The notes beneath the pieces were generated by a model. That model searched no databases. It had not been told where the DNA came from and worked only from the letters and a program-made list of their open reading frames with translations. The position numbers and the translations under genes are program-made. Shown here piece after piece: positions 45,020 through 57,047 of a stretch of 64,000 nt of DNA (within the stretch, counting starts at the first letter, position 1; the number at the start of each line of letters is the position of its first letter). This stretch comes from Diabrotica undecimpunctata (lineage: Eukaryota > Arthropoda > Insecta > Coleoptera > Chrysomelidae). The stretch lies in NCBI RefSeq assembly GCF_040954645.1, contig NC_092806.1, forward strand, positions 114,682,458 through 114,746,457, read 5' to 3'.

Positions 45020-46000
45020 AAGTTGGATTACTTAAGGCTGAAGAAAAAGAGAGGCATTAAATCTATACAATATGCAGCTGATGTAGAGAGGACTATTGTT
45101 ACTACTGTCATATAAATAGCACAAATTATTAACAATAAAATAGTCGTTGGATCAGAAGATACCGACGTTTTAGTACTAGTCACTGCTCTCATTCCAACTA
45201 ATTCTGAAATTTTCTTTCTAAAACCGGCTCGACAAGTAAAGACGAAGAAGTGTATTCTTCGAAAAGGTTCTCCCATCTGTTTGGAGCCTATTTTATTTTA
45301 ACATGCCTTTAGATTTTGCGATACAGTTTCTGCCAGCTTCGGAAAATTCGAAAAATTAAATTTGTTTAAAGAGTTTCAAAATAATCCCCACCTTGCCCAG
45401 GACGCACATTACAAAGAAATTGGTATGTCTGTTGAGAAAATAGTTGAGCATGGCTCACAATTACTTTTAGCCATGTGTGGTATCACAATTAATTTCAGGA
45501 AGCCTAATATACCGGATGAATATAGACCATTAAATATTCAGTTGGCTGTAACGTATCGGTATAGGATGTATCTCATGGCTATTTCCAAAAATAAAAAGGT
45601 GTCGATTGGTAAAAGAGCAAACGGTGGATGCATTCACACAGCATCTAAAAAGAGTGTATTTACAAGTTCATAGTTGCTTGTACGAAAAAGGAGTTTTGAA
45701 TGTAACGGACTAGGGATGGGAGCTCAAAGAAAATTCCTATCATCCAGTGAAGATGACAGCCTCCTGGTACACCAAATGTTATGTTTAATTTAATTTTTTG
45801 CAGTTGCTAAAAAGACTGCGAAAGCTCATGTGTATGTTCAAAGAATGGCTTGGTTTGCAATTTAATATGTAAAAATTGTGCTGGTTCCAATTGCACGAAT
45901 ATGGAGAATTATGATTAAAATTAATTATCTGATGCAGAAGTTGACGCTGAAGAAATAAATTTTAATGGAACGATTATTTGTTAATAATATTTTATTACTA
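45020..46000 (+). pseudogene. unnamed transposon-associated protein family
   Basis: The + strand reads QYAADVERTIVTTVI, a stop, then VGSEDTDVLVLVTAL, IFFLKPARQ and, after frame changes, a weak equivalent of LHAFTGCDT near 45310, LFKEFQNNPHL near 45365 and IPDEYRPLN. Further on comes a cysteine-rich tail VCNLICKNCAGSNCTN near 45850-45900. I recall this acidic 'EDTDVLVLLTAL...HAFTGCDT...C-rich tail' architecture from uncharacterised proteins repeated in arthropod and cnidarian genomes. The acidic first motif suggests a PIN-like nuclease fold, which is inference. Several stops; broken. Confidence 0.55.
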
Positions 46001-46650
46001 AATAAAAAAAAGTATTTATCTTTAAAAAAAAATATTTTAATTTTTATTTGATACCACACCTTTATCTCACAGTAATCACCATCACTCAGAGTTCACTTAC
46101 ACTGGAGAAATTTCGTGCAGTGTAATTTTTTTTTGAAGATATATTTTCTTTCGTATTGTTATCTTTCTGATCACCTCTGGTATAATTTTCTTTATTGTGA
46201 GTGTTATTTTGCTCTTGTTGCACCGGTTTTCCTTAACACTACTTTCTTCTATTCTTTTTCTGGTAGAATAGATGCAGTTTCTTCTGTATTGCTTGTTTCT
46301 AATATTTTATTTGTTGGCTCAGCTGGTTAAAAATACTTGTCTGGGAAAATCCTTGAGTTGAGTAGGTTAATGACCGTTTTCAGAAAGTTGCTTGTAGCAT
46401 TTTTAATTGTTGCTGATTTTCCGTAAGCAGAATTGAAAAGTTCGCCGATTTGATTGTGATTACCCGTCCTGGGTGTTTTTTTAACCATAGCGCACATTGT
46501 TAACTGGGATCTATATCGGGAGTAACTGGGACAGTGCCAGTCACCCCTCAGGAACCTTCAGGACCTCTGGACCTAAAAATGTTTTCCATAGTTTTTAAAA
46601 GCCTACGTTATATCAGATTGTTTTTTTTTTGCAGAAAATGGTATGAACAT
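46001..46650. other. no certain gene
   Basis: Mostly T-rich. The stretch 46500-46570 with GGGACAGTGCCAGTCACC may be part of the terminal region of the following pogo-type element. Confidence 0.3.
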
Positions 46651-46654
46651 GAAT

Positions 46655-48110
46655 AAGAAAAACTCAGCAAGGTGCTGGCTCCTTTTACGCCATGGAAGAT
46701 CTTCATAGAGCAATTTAGAATATTGGAAATGGCATCAAGACGACACGGGGTGCATTATTATTTTACAATACTCCACAATCTACACTAAAGCATCGCGTCA
46801 AAGGAACACGTGAGACTGGACTGACTTCAAAAAAAGGTAACGGTGGTGGAGGAGTTAAGATATATTTGTCGTCTCTTGAGGAAAATAAATTACAGATTGC
46901 TTAAAAATTATGGACAAAAATGTATTTGGTCTATCCAAAGAGGAAGTATTAGACTTAGCACAATTGTATATAAGACAGAATAATATCAAGTGTAGATTTG
47001 AAGACCAGCCACCAGGCTCTGGCTAGTTTAGATGATTTAAAACTAGACACCATCTGTCAATAAAGAAGCCTAGGAGTACTAAACATATTAGATGCAATCA
47101 TGTGAATCCTTGGGTCATCTATAATTTTTTTGAGATATTAAAGAAAACTGTGGAGGAACTAAACCTAAGGGAAAACCAGATCAGATATTTAATATTTACT
47201 TGTAACGAGACGTCATTACTGAAGCATACGGAAGACCAGTTCGTTTGGCCGAGAAAACACTTCTGTTTTGTTGTGTTGTTCTGCTGATGGTCAAATTATA
47301 CCTCTCTTCTGTATATGTAAAGGTAAATAGGAGGATGGAAACTACTTTGTGTTTTAATTGGTTTAGAGATTTTTTTACCTAACATTATAAAGGAGAGACC
47401 AAATATGGCTATGGTACCCATGTAGTTGTAACAAGGCACTCAGTAAGTGACAGAGAGAAAATCCTCGCAAAAAAATTCCTAAAGAAATAGTATTAGTATT
47501 ATTATTATTAATGGATTTAAATTGGATTAATATATATAAGCATGGTCTTAACAGAGATGTAATTCCTGCATAATTATTTAATAAAGATGATTTGCTTAGG
47601 TATATTATTCTTCCCAATCCCACTACAGTACACTTAAAAGCAACTGCTTCTTTGGCTGTCCAACACTCAGTAACTATACCTTCCCCAACCACAGTACAAT
47701 CAGAAGCCAGTAGGCCTACATTTTCAGCAGCACTACAACTAGATGCGAGTCCTGTTACAGCTGGAAATCAGGAAGACTACAATTATCCAAATGTACAGCA
47801 ACAAGCATCCCATACTTCTTTAGATAGGGTACAATCAAATCTGTCGATCGCTTTGTCTTTTGTCATTACATATGTAGAAACCTCTGTCTCAACATATGTA
47901 ATGGTTGAACGAATAGAAGCTAGTTCTGCAAACGAATTTCAAGTAGAAAAAGAAAGTCCTGCCTTGCCAATTCTCCCTGTTTCTACTTTACAAACACGCA
48001 AATAATTTAAAAAAGAAAGAAACGTAAAAGACTGATCACCAACTGTGAAATTATCAACTGCAAAGATTATGTAATAAAAAAATAAAAGAAAAAGAAAAAA
48101 TTCCAGAAAT
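46655..48110 (+). pseudogene. pogo/jerky-type transposase
   Basis: The + strand reads YAMEDLHRAI near 46690, STLKHRVKGTRETGL near 46785, VFGLSKEEVLDLAQLYI near 46920, NIKCRFED, LSIKKPRSTKHI near 47065, NPWVIYNFFEIL near 47105 and CNETSLLK near 47205, where the family has DETG (the catalytic D is N). The second and third catalytic blocks are unreadable. A downstream open stretch 47592-48005 is Ser/Thr/Gln-rich, like the linker of these proteins, and a Lys-rich end follows. Dead. Confidence 0.65.
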
Positions 48111-48258
48111 TAAAAAAATATATATAAAAAGAAAGACCATACCGAAAGCTAAATGAAATAGGCCCACACTAAGCTTGTTAAAACACAAGAAAAAGTACAG
48201 TTTTGATTGTATATCAGAAAGTAGTAGATGATGTTGATTTGCAAGATATTGTAGAAGA

Positions 48259-48828
48259 AAATGAAAGATAATTGATGGATTCGACCGTTACTTGACGGAA
48301 ATTCATTTTATGTAACACTAAAACACCGAAAACTTGGTTTTTAAAACTTCCACAAAATTTATGAGAAAATCCTATCCCTACAGCTGTTTCGGCAGAGTGC
48401 CTTTCTCAAGTGATCTATTTTTGGCATGCGTTAACACTTTATAGTCTTTAATGAAATATGTTGAGGAGGGGAGAACTGTTTGTCTCAAGTTGGTCATTCA
48501 GAATTAAATCTGTGTTTTTTAATTTATTAATTTCCATAGAAGGAAATGAAAGATAATTGATGGATTCGACCGTTACTTGACGGAAATTCATTTTATGTAA
48601 CACTAAACCACTGAAAACTTGGTTTTTAAAACTTCCACAAAATTTATTATAAAATCCTATCACTACAGCTGTTTCAGCAGAGTGCCTTTCTCAAGTGATC
48701 TATTTTTGGCATGCGTTTACACTTTATAGTCTTTAATGAAATAGGTTGAGGAGGAGAGAACTGTTTGTCTCAAGTTGGTCATTCAGAATTATATCTGTGT
48801 TTTTTAATTTGTTAATGTCCATAGATTC
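48259..48828 (-). repeat. tandem 285-bp pLTR of a Penelope-like element
   Basis: Two head-to-tail copies (48259-48543, 48544-48828) differ at only a few percent of positions. On the minus strand each holds CTTGAGAAAGGCACTCTGC(C/T)GAAACAGCTGTAG, a hairpin-plus-GAAAC layout like that of the hammerhead motifs elsewhere in the window. They directly follow the 3' end of the minus-strand Penelope-like ORF, the place where partial LTR-like repeats (pLTRs) are expected. Confidence 0.75.
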
Positions 48829-48829
48829 T

Positions 48830-50062
48830 AACAAAGATAGCATAAGGCCTTTACTTTGAATTGAAGAACTTGAAATTCGTCATTAAAAGAATGATTATGA
48901 TCTAGGTGAAGTGCGTATATAGAATCTGTTTTTCTATTATTGAAAGGCGTTCTATGTTCTGCTATTCGTCTATTAAAATTTCTACCAGTTTGACCGATGT
49001 AAGTTTTTGGGCAGTTGTCACATTTAAGTTTGTATATACCACTGTGTAAGTGCTTTTTATTTTGGCTTTTTGTTGTTTTTAATATATTTGCCTAAGTAGT
49101 TGTTTGTTATGAAAGCTGGTGTTATTCCTTTTTTTTAAGTTTTTGGCTATTTTTGTTGATATTTTGTATGTATATGTAATTGAGCAGAAGGTACTGGGTT
49201 TTTCTCTGGTAGTGAAAATACTAATTTCAGGTCTTTCTTGTGTAGTTTTTGATTTAAAATTTTATTAAATGTTTGTTCGTTGTATCCATTGTTTACTGCT
49301 ATTTGCTTAATGATATTTAATTCTGTCTCAAAGTTGTATTTTGAAATCGGAATTTCTGTTAATCTATGTAGCATACTATGATAGACTGCCAGTTTATGTT
49401 GTATGGGATAGGATAATGAATTGTGTATAGTCGTGTCAGTATGGGTAAGTTTATGAAATATGGAGAGGTCATGTTTGTTTTTAAATCTAAAAAAGTTATG
49501 GATTGATTTTGTTCTGTTTCTATTGTAAATTTAATGACTATGAAGTGAATTATTATACGATAAAAATTGGTTGAGTTGCCTGTTGGTTCCTGTGAAACAT
49601 ACCAGTTTCAGAGTCTTCGTATCTCTACCAATATAAAAACTGTTTTAATATCGGATGTTTCAAAATCTTTGTATCTAGATGATCCATAAAAATATCTGAT
49701 AGCAATGGGCTTAGGGGATTGCCCATTATAAGTCGTGCACTATTATTTGTATATATTTGATTATTAAATTCAAAGTAGTCCTGGTTTATGCAAATTTCAA
49801 GAAGATGTAAAATTTCAGATGTAATGATTGGATTTGTAATATTTTGGACTAAAAGGTTTTTTACTAGAATAAAAGTTTCTGTAGGAGGAATACTAGGAAA
49901 AAGATTTTTTACGAAATTAATCTGGAGTTGTTAGCTAATTGAAAATGTTGTATTTTATTAACTAATTGTATTTTTTATGATAAATTTAGGTGAAAAATTT
50001 AGTGTGTTCTAAAATAATCTCTAACAGTTTTTTTGAAAGTTTATATGACGGAGCTGTATAAA
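48830..50062 (-). pseudogene. Penelope-like element 2: RT C-terminal part and GIY-YIG
   Basis: The minus strand from 50062 reads TAPSYKLSKKLLEIILEH, NFVKNLFPSIPPTETF near 49920, MGNPLSPLLSDIFMDHLD near 49710, then after decay SMLHRLTEIPISKYNFE near 49370, INKILNQK-like, and the endonuclease LKCDNCPKTYIGQTGRNFNR, RRIAEHRTPF near 49020-48950 (YIG present). Sequence differs from the 26-28 kb element, so it is another family. Stops in the middle and an inversion at 50062 make it dead. Confidence 0.85.
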
Positions 50063-50065
50063 ATA

Positions 50066-50290
50066 TATTATATATATAAATAATCAAAATATTGAAACGG
50101 TACACAAAGATCCGACAGAAAAGTATCAAAAACAAATTAAGCTAGCATTAGAAAATTCAAAATCAATAGTAAATCCAACAGAACAGAAATACCTCAATAT
50201 CATGAACCTACAGCCTCCTAAATTATACTCTTATATTAAACTACACAAATCGGATCACCCAAAAGACCTGTAGTTTCTAGTTATACATTA
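50066..50290 (+). pseudogene. Penelope-like element 2: inverted upstream RT piece
   Basis: The + strand reads ETVHKDPTEKYQKQIK, NLQPPKLYSYIKLHKSDHPK and PVVSSYT at 50262-50290. This is the segment that precedes TAPSYKLSKK in the family, yet it lies in the opposite orientation and its far end is the one that should join it. Confidence 0.75.
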
Positions 50291-50295
50291 TAATT

Positions 50296-50385
50296 AGTTA
50301 TAGATTATATAATAAATTTTGTGGAAGTTTTGAAAACAAAGTTTTCAGTGTTTTATTTTTTACATAAAATGAAAGATATTTAGAT
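50296..50385 (+). repeat. pLTR fragment in opposite orientation
   Basis: ATAATAAATTTTGTGGAAG, then AGTTTTCAGTG and TACATAAAATGAA match the inverted form of the tandem pLTR at 48259-48828. Confidence 0.65.
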
Positions 50386-50970
50386 AGCGAGAAGTTTAGA
50401 AACTTCTGTAATAATATTGGTAAGTAGACCTGTGGAGATTTTCAAAGTAGAGTATTTCAAGTAAAAGTCTTAAGCTTTACAGATGTACAGGTTAAATTTT
50501 CATCGATGCAGAAATCTTTGAAGTCATGGAAGTGCCAGATAAAGCAGATACTGGAAAATACGATTGGGATAAGGTAATTATCTAAAATGTAATGTTTGCG
50601 TATAAATGAAGTAAACTGTAAATGAGCAACGAATAGTTTCAACCAGTATGGTTTTAGCGGGGAATAATTTGTTACTTTTCACAAAAAAATAAACGGTCTT
50701 TGTATTAGTCATAATTTACCTTAATTTTTATGAAAATCTATTTTACCCTTGGTCATTTTAAAGATGTTTTAAGATATATAAAAAATATCCTATAAGTTTT
50801 CCATAAAAAGCTTAATGTTATCCGGTGATTAAACATCATATATTTGGATTTTTGTATTCGAAGAATAAAAGTCTACTTTCGAACAGATAACTCCATGAAT
50901 ACTGTAATAATAATCAAAAACGAATTTCGTTGTTTTCTAAGCTTATTTATATATCCTAAAATGTTTGTAA
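50386..50970. other. no recognisable gene
   Basis: AT-rich, no motif. A (TA)n array begins after it. Confidence 0.4.
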
Positions 50971-50973
50971 AAT

Positions 50974-51018
<45 letters not shown>
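50974..51018. repeat. (TA)n array
   Basis: Pure TA dinucleotide repeat. Confidence 0.95.
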
Positions 51019-51021
<3 letters not shown>

Positions 51022-51388
51022 TTATATTTATTGACTTCTAGAAGGTAATTTGTATTTTGGTATGATGTTTAAGTGACCGATAAAGTTTGACAATACTTAA
51101 ACGTACTGCATAAAAAGTTTTTCATTGTCATCATTAGTAATCAAAACAGATTTTGAATAACAATCAAATCGATTAACACTGATAGTGTCGATAAGATGTA
51201 CCAAATAGAGCATTTTTCTAGACAGATATCTACTTAAACTTGACTTACGGAAATCCAAGTGGGACAAGATGATAGTTAAGTTTGGGCCCATCAATAATTT
51301 CGTTGGAGCAGTAATTGCATGTAAGAAAGTTTCATAATTGTATAACCGAAAATATTTCCACCTTTTTAATAAATAATTCATTTTACTA

Positions 51389-51392
<4 letters not shown>

Positions 51393-51441
<49 letters not shown>

Positions 51442-51447
51442 CGTTTA

Positions 51448-51506
<59 letters not shown>
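51393..51506. repeat. two (TA)n arrays around a 10-bp spacer
   Basis: TA arrays 51393-51440 and 51450-51506 flank ACGTTTACTT. The tyrosine/isoleucine open frame here is only the repeat translated. Confidence 0.95.
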
Positions 51507-51507
<1 letters not shown>

Positions 51508-51519
51508 TATATTGAAATG

Positions 51520-52690
51520 ATATTGTTTAAAAAAATTAATTTATAAGTTATATACTAGATAATTTTAGATATAACAAGTATTTGGTTATTTTAAGAAGTT
51601 AAATACTAGAGAATTTAATAAAAATATATTTATGTGAGGGCATTTTAAGAAATTAGCATATAATAATTGTAAAAAGTTGCATTTTAGTAGTTATGATTTT
51701 GTAGATATATTTAAGTGAGCCATGTGACTAGGCAACACACTATACCCTCCATTGCAAGTGTCATTTTAAGAATTTTACGAATATAAGTGGGGTTATAGTT
51801 GTTTAAAATGTGTAGTTTATTAAATTAGAATGTTAAGTTACTAATTTAATTATATATTCTGATCTGAAAAGCCTAAATGTAAACAAAATTATCAATAAAA
51901 AATGAACGAATTCTCCAGAATGCAGAATTTGACCATTGTTTACGGTCGAACATTCTCGAAATAATGATTATGGCGGTGGATCGAACAGATATTTTTTTCG
52001 AGAACATCTATATAGAAGTAATAGAACAAATTGGAACATGATCTCTTACCAGATGATTCTAGAATATCCAAAAAGATATAAATACCCGTGATTTGGATTC
52101 AAGATGGCAGTTTTTAGTCAGAGGTCAGGCCAGTTTATTATGAAAGTTAGTAGACACATTTAGTTAGTGAAGTAAATTGTTCAGAATTTTCAAGAAGTCA
52201 GTCAGAAAAGTTTAGTAAGAAATATGAAAGTTAGTTGGAGTCAGTGAATCAGTTACAAATAGTCAAATTGTTTAATATAGTGAGTTAAATGAAGATTAAA
52301 AATTATGTATATATTTAATGCACATTTATAATTATACACAAATAATTATTGAAGATTATAAAAGTATATTAGAAGAATATTGGATGGACATTGGAAGGAA
52401 TTAAAATTATATTATGATTGGAGATTAGTATAAATCAACTTATAATAATTGGATATTGGTATATTGAAAAGAAGAATAAATATAAATGGTGTTTGCTGGT
52501 TTGCTTGGTGGTGTATAAATGCTGGTGAAGAAAACTATATCTTAAATTGGTAGAAGCTGATAATTGGAAAAAGTAATTTCACAAAAACAAGGATAACCGA
52601 AGTACGAAGACATTCAGTGATGATTAGAATCTATATAGTGGAAAACAGTTCATTTAGGCATTCAGTGAAAGAAAGGTACAAAATTTTGTT
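51520..52690 (+). other. gene-free; possible LTR-type promoter
   Basis: GATATAAATACCC at about 52074 is a strong TATA box, followed some 30 bases on by GGATTCAAGATGGCAG and a run of short AGTCAG/TTAGT words (52115-52260). Retrotransposon promoters look like this, but no LTR ends, primer site or coding frame was found, so it may simply be an unplaced repeat. Confidence 0.3.
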
Positions 52691-52695
52691 AATAT

Positions 52696-52833
52696 AATTT
52701 AGTTAGTGTTATAACAATTTCAATTTTGAAGATAGTTTGTTTAAATTTTACATTGTCTATAGAATTTAATTAGTTTTATAAGAATATCAATTTAAAGATA
52801 GTTTATTTTAAATTTACATTGGCTAGGTTAGAT
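52696..52833. repeat. two tandem units of about 69 bp
   Basis: AATTTAGTTAGTGTTATAAC... and AATTTAATTAGTTTTATAAG... run in parallel, both with AAGATAGTTT and TTACATTG. Confidence 0.65.
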
Positions 52834-52978
52834 ATATATGTGTGTTTCATAATAGTTATAATAAAGATAATTTAAAAAAGTACTTACAAGCTAATTCTTT
52901 GAGAACCGCGATAAAAACCCTATATATTATATTATTAAAAATACTCATTGCTCATCATTCAAACAAACAATACATCAT

Positions 52979-52983
<5 letters not shown>

Positions 52984-53046
<63 letters not shown>

Positions 53047-53131
53047 ATATATATTATATGTATATATGTATATATAAATATATACGAGGTATGGGCACCT
53101 CATGTGCCCATACCATATGTCAAATGTCTTA

Positions 53132-53181
<50 letters not shown>
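52984..53181. repeat. (TA)n arrays with duplicated flank and hairpin
   Basis: TA arrays at 52984-53045 and 53133-53181 surround TATGGGCAC-CTCAT-GTGCCCATA, a perfect 9-bp-arm hairpin (about 53090-53112). CCCATACCATATGTCAAATG occurs at about 53107 and again at about 53217, so the second TA array lies between duplicated flanks. Confidence 0.8.
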
Positions 53182-53182
<1 letters not shown>

Positions 53183-53269
53183 TTGGCTATTTATGCTCTT
53201 TCATGCATCTATGTACCCATACCATATGTCAAATGTCTTATCTCTATCCTTTCACTTGTTCTGTGTATT

Positions 53270-53590
53270 TGATACGTGCTTCGCCTAATTTCATTATTCA
53301 GTATATTATGCTCTAGTTTAGATATTCGTCACACTCTTGGGAGAAAATCCTTTTCTACTGCGTCTACCTTTGGCTTTGTTTTTCCGTCATCTGCTAGCAT
53401 TCTTATTTATATGTCAATAATGGCTCTACAATTGCTCTGTAGATTTTTAATGTTATATAAATAGAAATTCGATTGGACCAAAGTAAAAAATTCAGAACAC
53501 ATATACTCTTTTGTCCCTGTTGAACTCTTCGTCGGACGTCACACTCAGATGAACCTTTTTCAGATATAACACTGTGCTTAAGTATTTATA
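53270..53590. other. probable antisense LINE debris
   Basis: Composition and words resemble antisense LINE C-terminal DNA seen elsewhere in the window, but no motif is certain. Confidence 0.3.
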
Positions 53591-54060
53591 TTCTTCTTCT
53601 CTTTAAGTTCCATCTTCTATTAAAGGTTGGAAATCATCAAGGCTATGCGGACCCTGTTGACTGCCGCTCTAAATAGTTCTGCACTGCTGCATTAAAACGA
53701 TTCTCTTAAGTTCTTAAGCCACGATATTCTTCGTCTTCCCACATTTTGCTTTTCTCGAATTTTGCCGTGCATAACAAACTGCAATATTAAGTATCTTTGC
53801 CCTCTCATAACATGGACTAAGTACTCAAGTTTTCTTCTTTTGATAGTCAATATTATTTGAGCTTAATTTCCTATTCTTTTAGTAACTTCTGTGTTTCACA
53901 TTCTCTGAGTCCATGACTTTCGTAGGATTCTTCTGTAACACCAAAATTCAAAGGCGGACAACTTATTCAAATGCACTTGTTTTAATGTCCATGCTTCCAA
54001 GCCATAAAGAAGAGTTCTGAATACGTAACACCGAAGCATTCTTAGGGGTAGTCGTAATCT
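53591..54060 (-). pseudogene. LINE 3' end
   Basis: The minus strand runs through a decayed C-terminal LINE block (an equivalent of LEYLVHVMRGQRY near 53810 and R(R)RISWLKNLRE near 53720) towards a GAAGAAGAAT tail near 53585. It belongs to the same group as 29463-29765. Confidence 0.6.
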
Positions 54061-54089
54061 TTTTGTCTGTAGTCTTTGTAGTTTTGTAG

Positions 54090-54310
54090 TCTTTTTTGTT
54101 CTCTATATGTTAGTATGTCTGTTTCTATTGATGTTCTTTGCTTTATTTAGTCATTACTTATCCTATCCATTTTTGTTACTCCGCAGCATCTTCGCAGTCA
54201 TTCCATCTCTGTTGCTACTATCTTACTGCTGTTTTTCTTGTTTATGATCCAATTTTCAGCCCCATATGTCATAATACTTCGCACTAATGTTTTATAAATC
54301 TATGTTTTTG
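54090..54310 (-). pseudogene. LINE RT C-terminal fragment
   Basis: The minus strand reads KTLVRSIMTYGAENWIINKK near 54270, then VATEMECLRRCCGVTKMDRI near 54190. This is the Y(G/A)-E-W...EM-LRR block after the RT thumb in RTE-like LINEs. Confidence 0.7.
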
Positions 54311-54349
54311 TCTTCATATTTCAATACAACAAATCAATTTACAAGTTAT

Positions 54350-54445
54350 TAAATAAAAAAGTCTTCCTTATGTGGGATTCGATCCAAGACAAGGATTTCC
54401 CCTCCTGGCCAGGCTAAATCTGCCTTAGATCTCACAATTGCTTCA
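54350..54445 (-). repeat. possible tRNA-derived SINE piece
   Basis: On the minus strand TAGCCTGGCCAGG and, about 30 bases later, GGATCGAATCC resemble pol III A and B boxes. The B box is one base off consensus. Neither end is definable. Confidence 0.35.
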
Positions 54446-54453
54446 TCTAAGGT

Positions 54454-57047
54454 ATGCCTACACTTGATTGGTCTGTTAGTCAGGATACGTATGGATCAGA
54501 TCATTACCCAATCAGTATTACGCTTAATAACTATTATCACAATGATGCAATCACGTCTCCATTATATAGATGGTCTCAGAATGAGGCAAATTGGACCTTA
54601 TATACAGCTGAAATAGAGAAATCATTTTCCAAGCCACCAAACTGCATCGATACCAACGGTATGTGTATATTTTTATTTGAACAGATTACGAATACTGCAA
54701 ACAAAGCTTGCAAAATTCTAAGACCATCCTCAGATATATCATTCAAATCACCTAAATGGTGGGACGAGGAGTGCTGTGAGATATCGAATAAGAGAAAAAT
54801 TGCATGCAAAAAGTGCAAACAAAATATGTGTCTGGCAAACTTTGTTGAATATCAAAAAATAAATGCTAAATGTAAACGAACCTTTAAACAGAAATGTAGA
54901 AACAGTTGGGCCAACTTCTGTCTTAATCTAAATACACAAACTCATCCAACTGAAATATGGGATAGAATTAAGAAAATTAAAAAAAATGAAAATCTGTATG
55001 TGCACGACGAAAATATCGTTGAAAATTTGTTTCATAAAATAGCTCCTTGCTATGTTGCTTTTCCAATATATCCCACTGAAGATAAATTTAAATCACATTT
55101 TTTGTCATCTCCTATTAGTATCAATGAACTAACTGTTAATATCAAGTATTCTAAGAGATCCTCCTCTGGGATTGATGGTATAAATTATGTATCTGATGAT
55201 ATATAACTTGCCTACAATAAATAGCACTTCAATTTCTCCGTGATATTTTTAACAATATTCTAATTAAAGGTGATAAATGTGATTTTTTGAAGCAGTGTCT
55301 TGTAATACCTATCCCAAAAGCTAATGATCTCAATGTCGTAAGACCAATATCTCACCTAAGAAGTCAGGTGTAGTATTTTTTTCGAGACACAGGTTAATAA
55401 AAGTTAGTACGTTAAAATTTTCCCAGCTGGAAATTCCTGTATATAACAGTTTTACATACCTAGGTGTTACCTTGGATTCAAAATTAACCTGGAACGGGCA
55501 TATTAATTATTGCATTACAAAAAGTAAAAAAAGCCTTAATATCCTTAAGGCCCCAAATCGATACGATTGGGGAGCAGATCCGAAAATAAACTTATTATTT
55601 TACAGAGCGTATACCAGATCAATTTTGGACTACGGAAGCTTTTTCTATGGACCAGCGACAAAATCTCGTTTGGTTATATTGGATCGAATACAATACAAAG
55701 CTTTAAGGTTAGTCCTAGGAGCTTTCAAATCTACTCCCACATCAGCCCTTTTGGCAGAATGTAACGAGCCACCTTTACATTTAAGACGTCTATTTTTGGC
55801 AGAAAAATTGATTCTTTAATGCCAGTTTAATAATCAAAACAGCTTATTACAAAAAATATCTTGTCTCTCTGTTGAAAATAGAACAAACAAATGGTGGGCA
55901 AATAAAAATTCTCTAACTCTAGCTGTAGCCTTTTACATTTTATCACAATATTCATTCAATGGAGAAGGGATTCCATTCTTTGGCTCCAATTATGACGTAC
56001 TATATGAATATAAAACTGTTGTAGTAATTCCTTCATCTGTTACAATTGTTCACGAAGATTTAGTAGTAAAGAACAAGCTGGAAGACTGTAAACATTCTTG
56101 TAAAATTATACAAATGACTCAAAATCGCCTGCTGGTGTTTCTGTGCCATATACATCGACAATATTCAAGATTATTTTCAGTACAAATTTAAATCAGATTG
56201 CTCAATATTCACAGCTGAATTGGTAGCTATTGTCAAGGCGTTGGATTGGATAGTTAATAGCACATTATATTTCGAACGATATATAATTTTATCTGAATCA
56301 CAGTCCGTCTTTCTCGCATTAAGACACTTCTCCAAACACATATATACCAACAGACTAATTGTAGATGCGCTTGAAAAGCTAAGGATCCTAACTTTTCTAA
56401 AACGAAATGTTAACTTTGTGTGGGTTAAAGGTAACTCCAATATTCCAGGCAATGAAAAAGTAAACCATTTGGCTAAAGACGCTACTTTAGTGGGTATAGA
56501 ATACAACGACTTGCCCAAATGGGATTTAGTTTCAGCTAGAAAGAAACATGTTAAGACTTAATTGGGGAATTGAATGGCAATCCTTTGCTAACAGTAGCAA
56601 AAATACATACTGCAGTATATATCCAACTCTTCCATCTATTCCCCCAAATGATAGAAACCCGATCTCTCGGAAAATTTATACTATGTACATTAGATGCCTT
56701 TTTGGACATGCTACAGTAAACGCTTACCTATATTTAAATTTAATATTTAAATAGTAAATAATTTAAAATGCCACAAGAAAATAGCTTCAGAACAATATTA
56801 AGAAACCGTTATGGGCACAGCGTTATTCAAAATTTTCGGAGATTGGAAATTCTATACAATAAAATAAAACTTTCCGAAATTGATATATGTGAATGTAATG
56901 GCAGTTATGATGAACTTAACCACTGGATGTTTCAATGTCGGTATAATCAAGAAGCCGTAAAATTTTTATTTCAAGCCATCTCCCAACAAAAAATCATACT
57001 CCCGCAGAACGTTGCTTCTATTCTCTATTTAGGTAGTCGAAATTAAA
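54454..57047 (+). pseudogene. I-type LINE with RNase H, RT core deleted
   Basis: The + strand reads YGSDHYPISITL (end of endonuclease, GSDH) near 54490, a long open pre-RT region to 55203, then KCDFLKQCLVIPIPKAN and VRPISH near 55340. The sequence jumps straight to KSGVVFFSRH and TYLGVTLDSKLTWNGHI near 55480, so the RT centre with YADD is gone. FTAELVAIVKALDW (RNase H) near 56210, FVWVKGNSNIPGNEKV near 56420 and the CECNG...LNHWMFQC cysteine-histidine block near 56890 follow. RNase H after RT points to the I group. Frame breaks at 55207, 55819 and 56561. The element ends upstream of the second transporter. Confidence 0.85.

Noticed and set aside
47375..47692. 105-codon antisense frame and other frames in the pogo/jerky region
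   Set aside because: Shadows of the decayed transposase and its linker.
52842..53288. 148-codon open frame, mostly YI repeats
   Set aside because: Produced by the (TA)n arrays. The same applies to frames at 26073-26312, 28742-29068 and 51315-51506.
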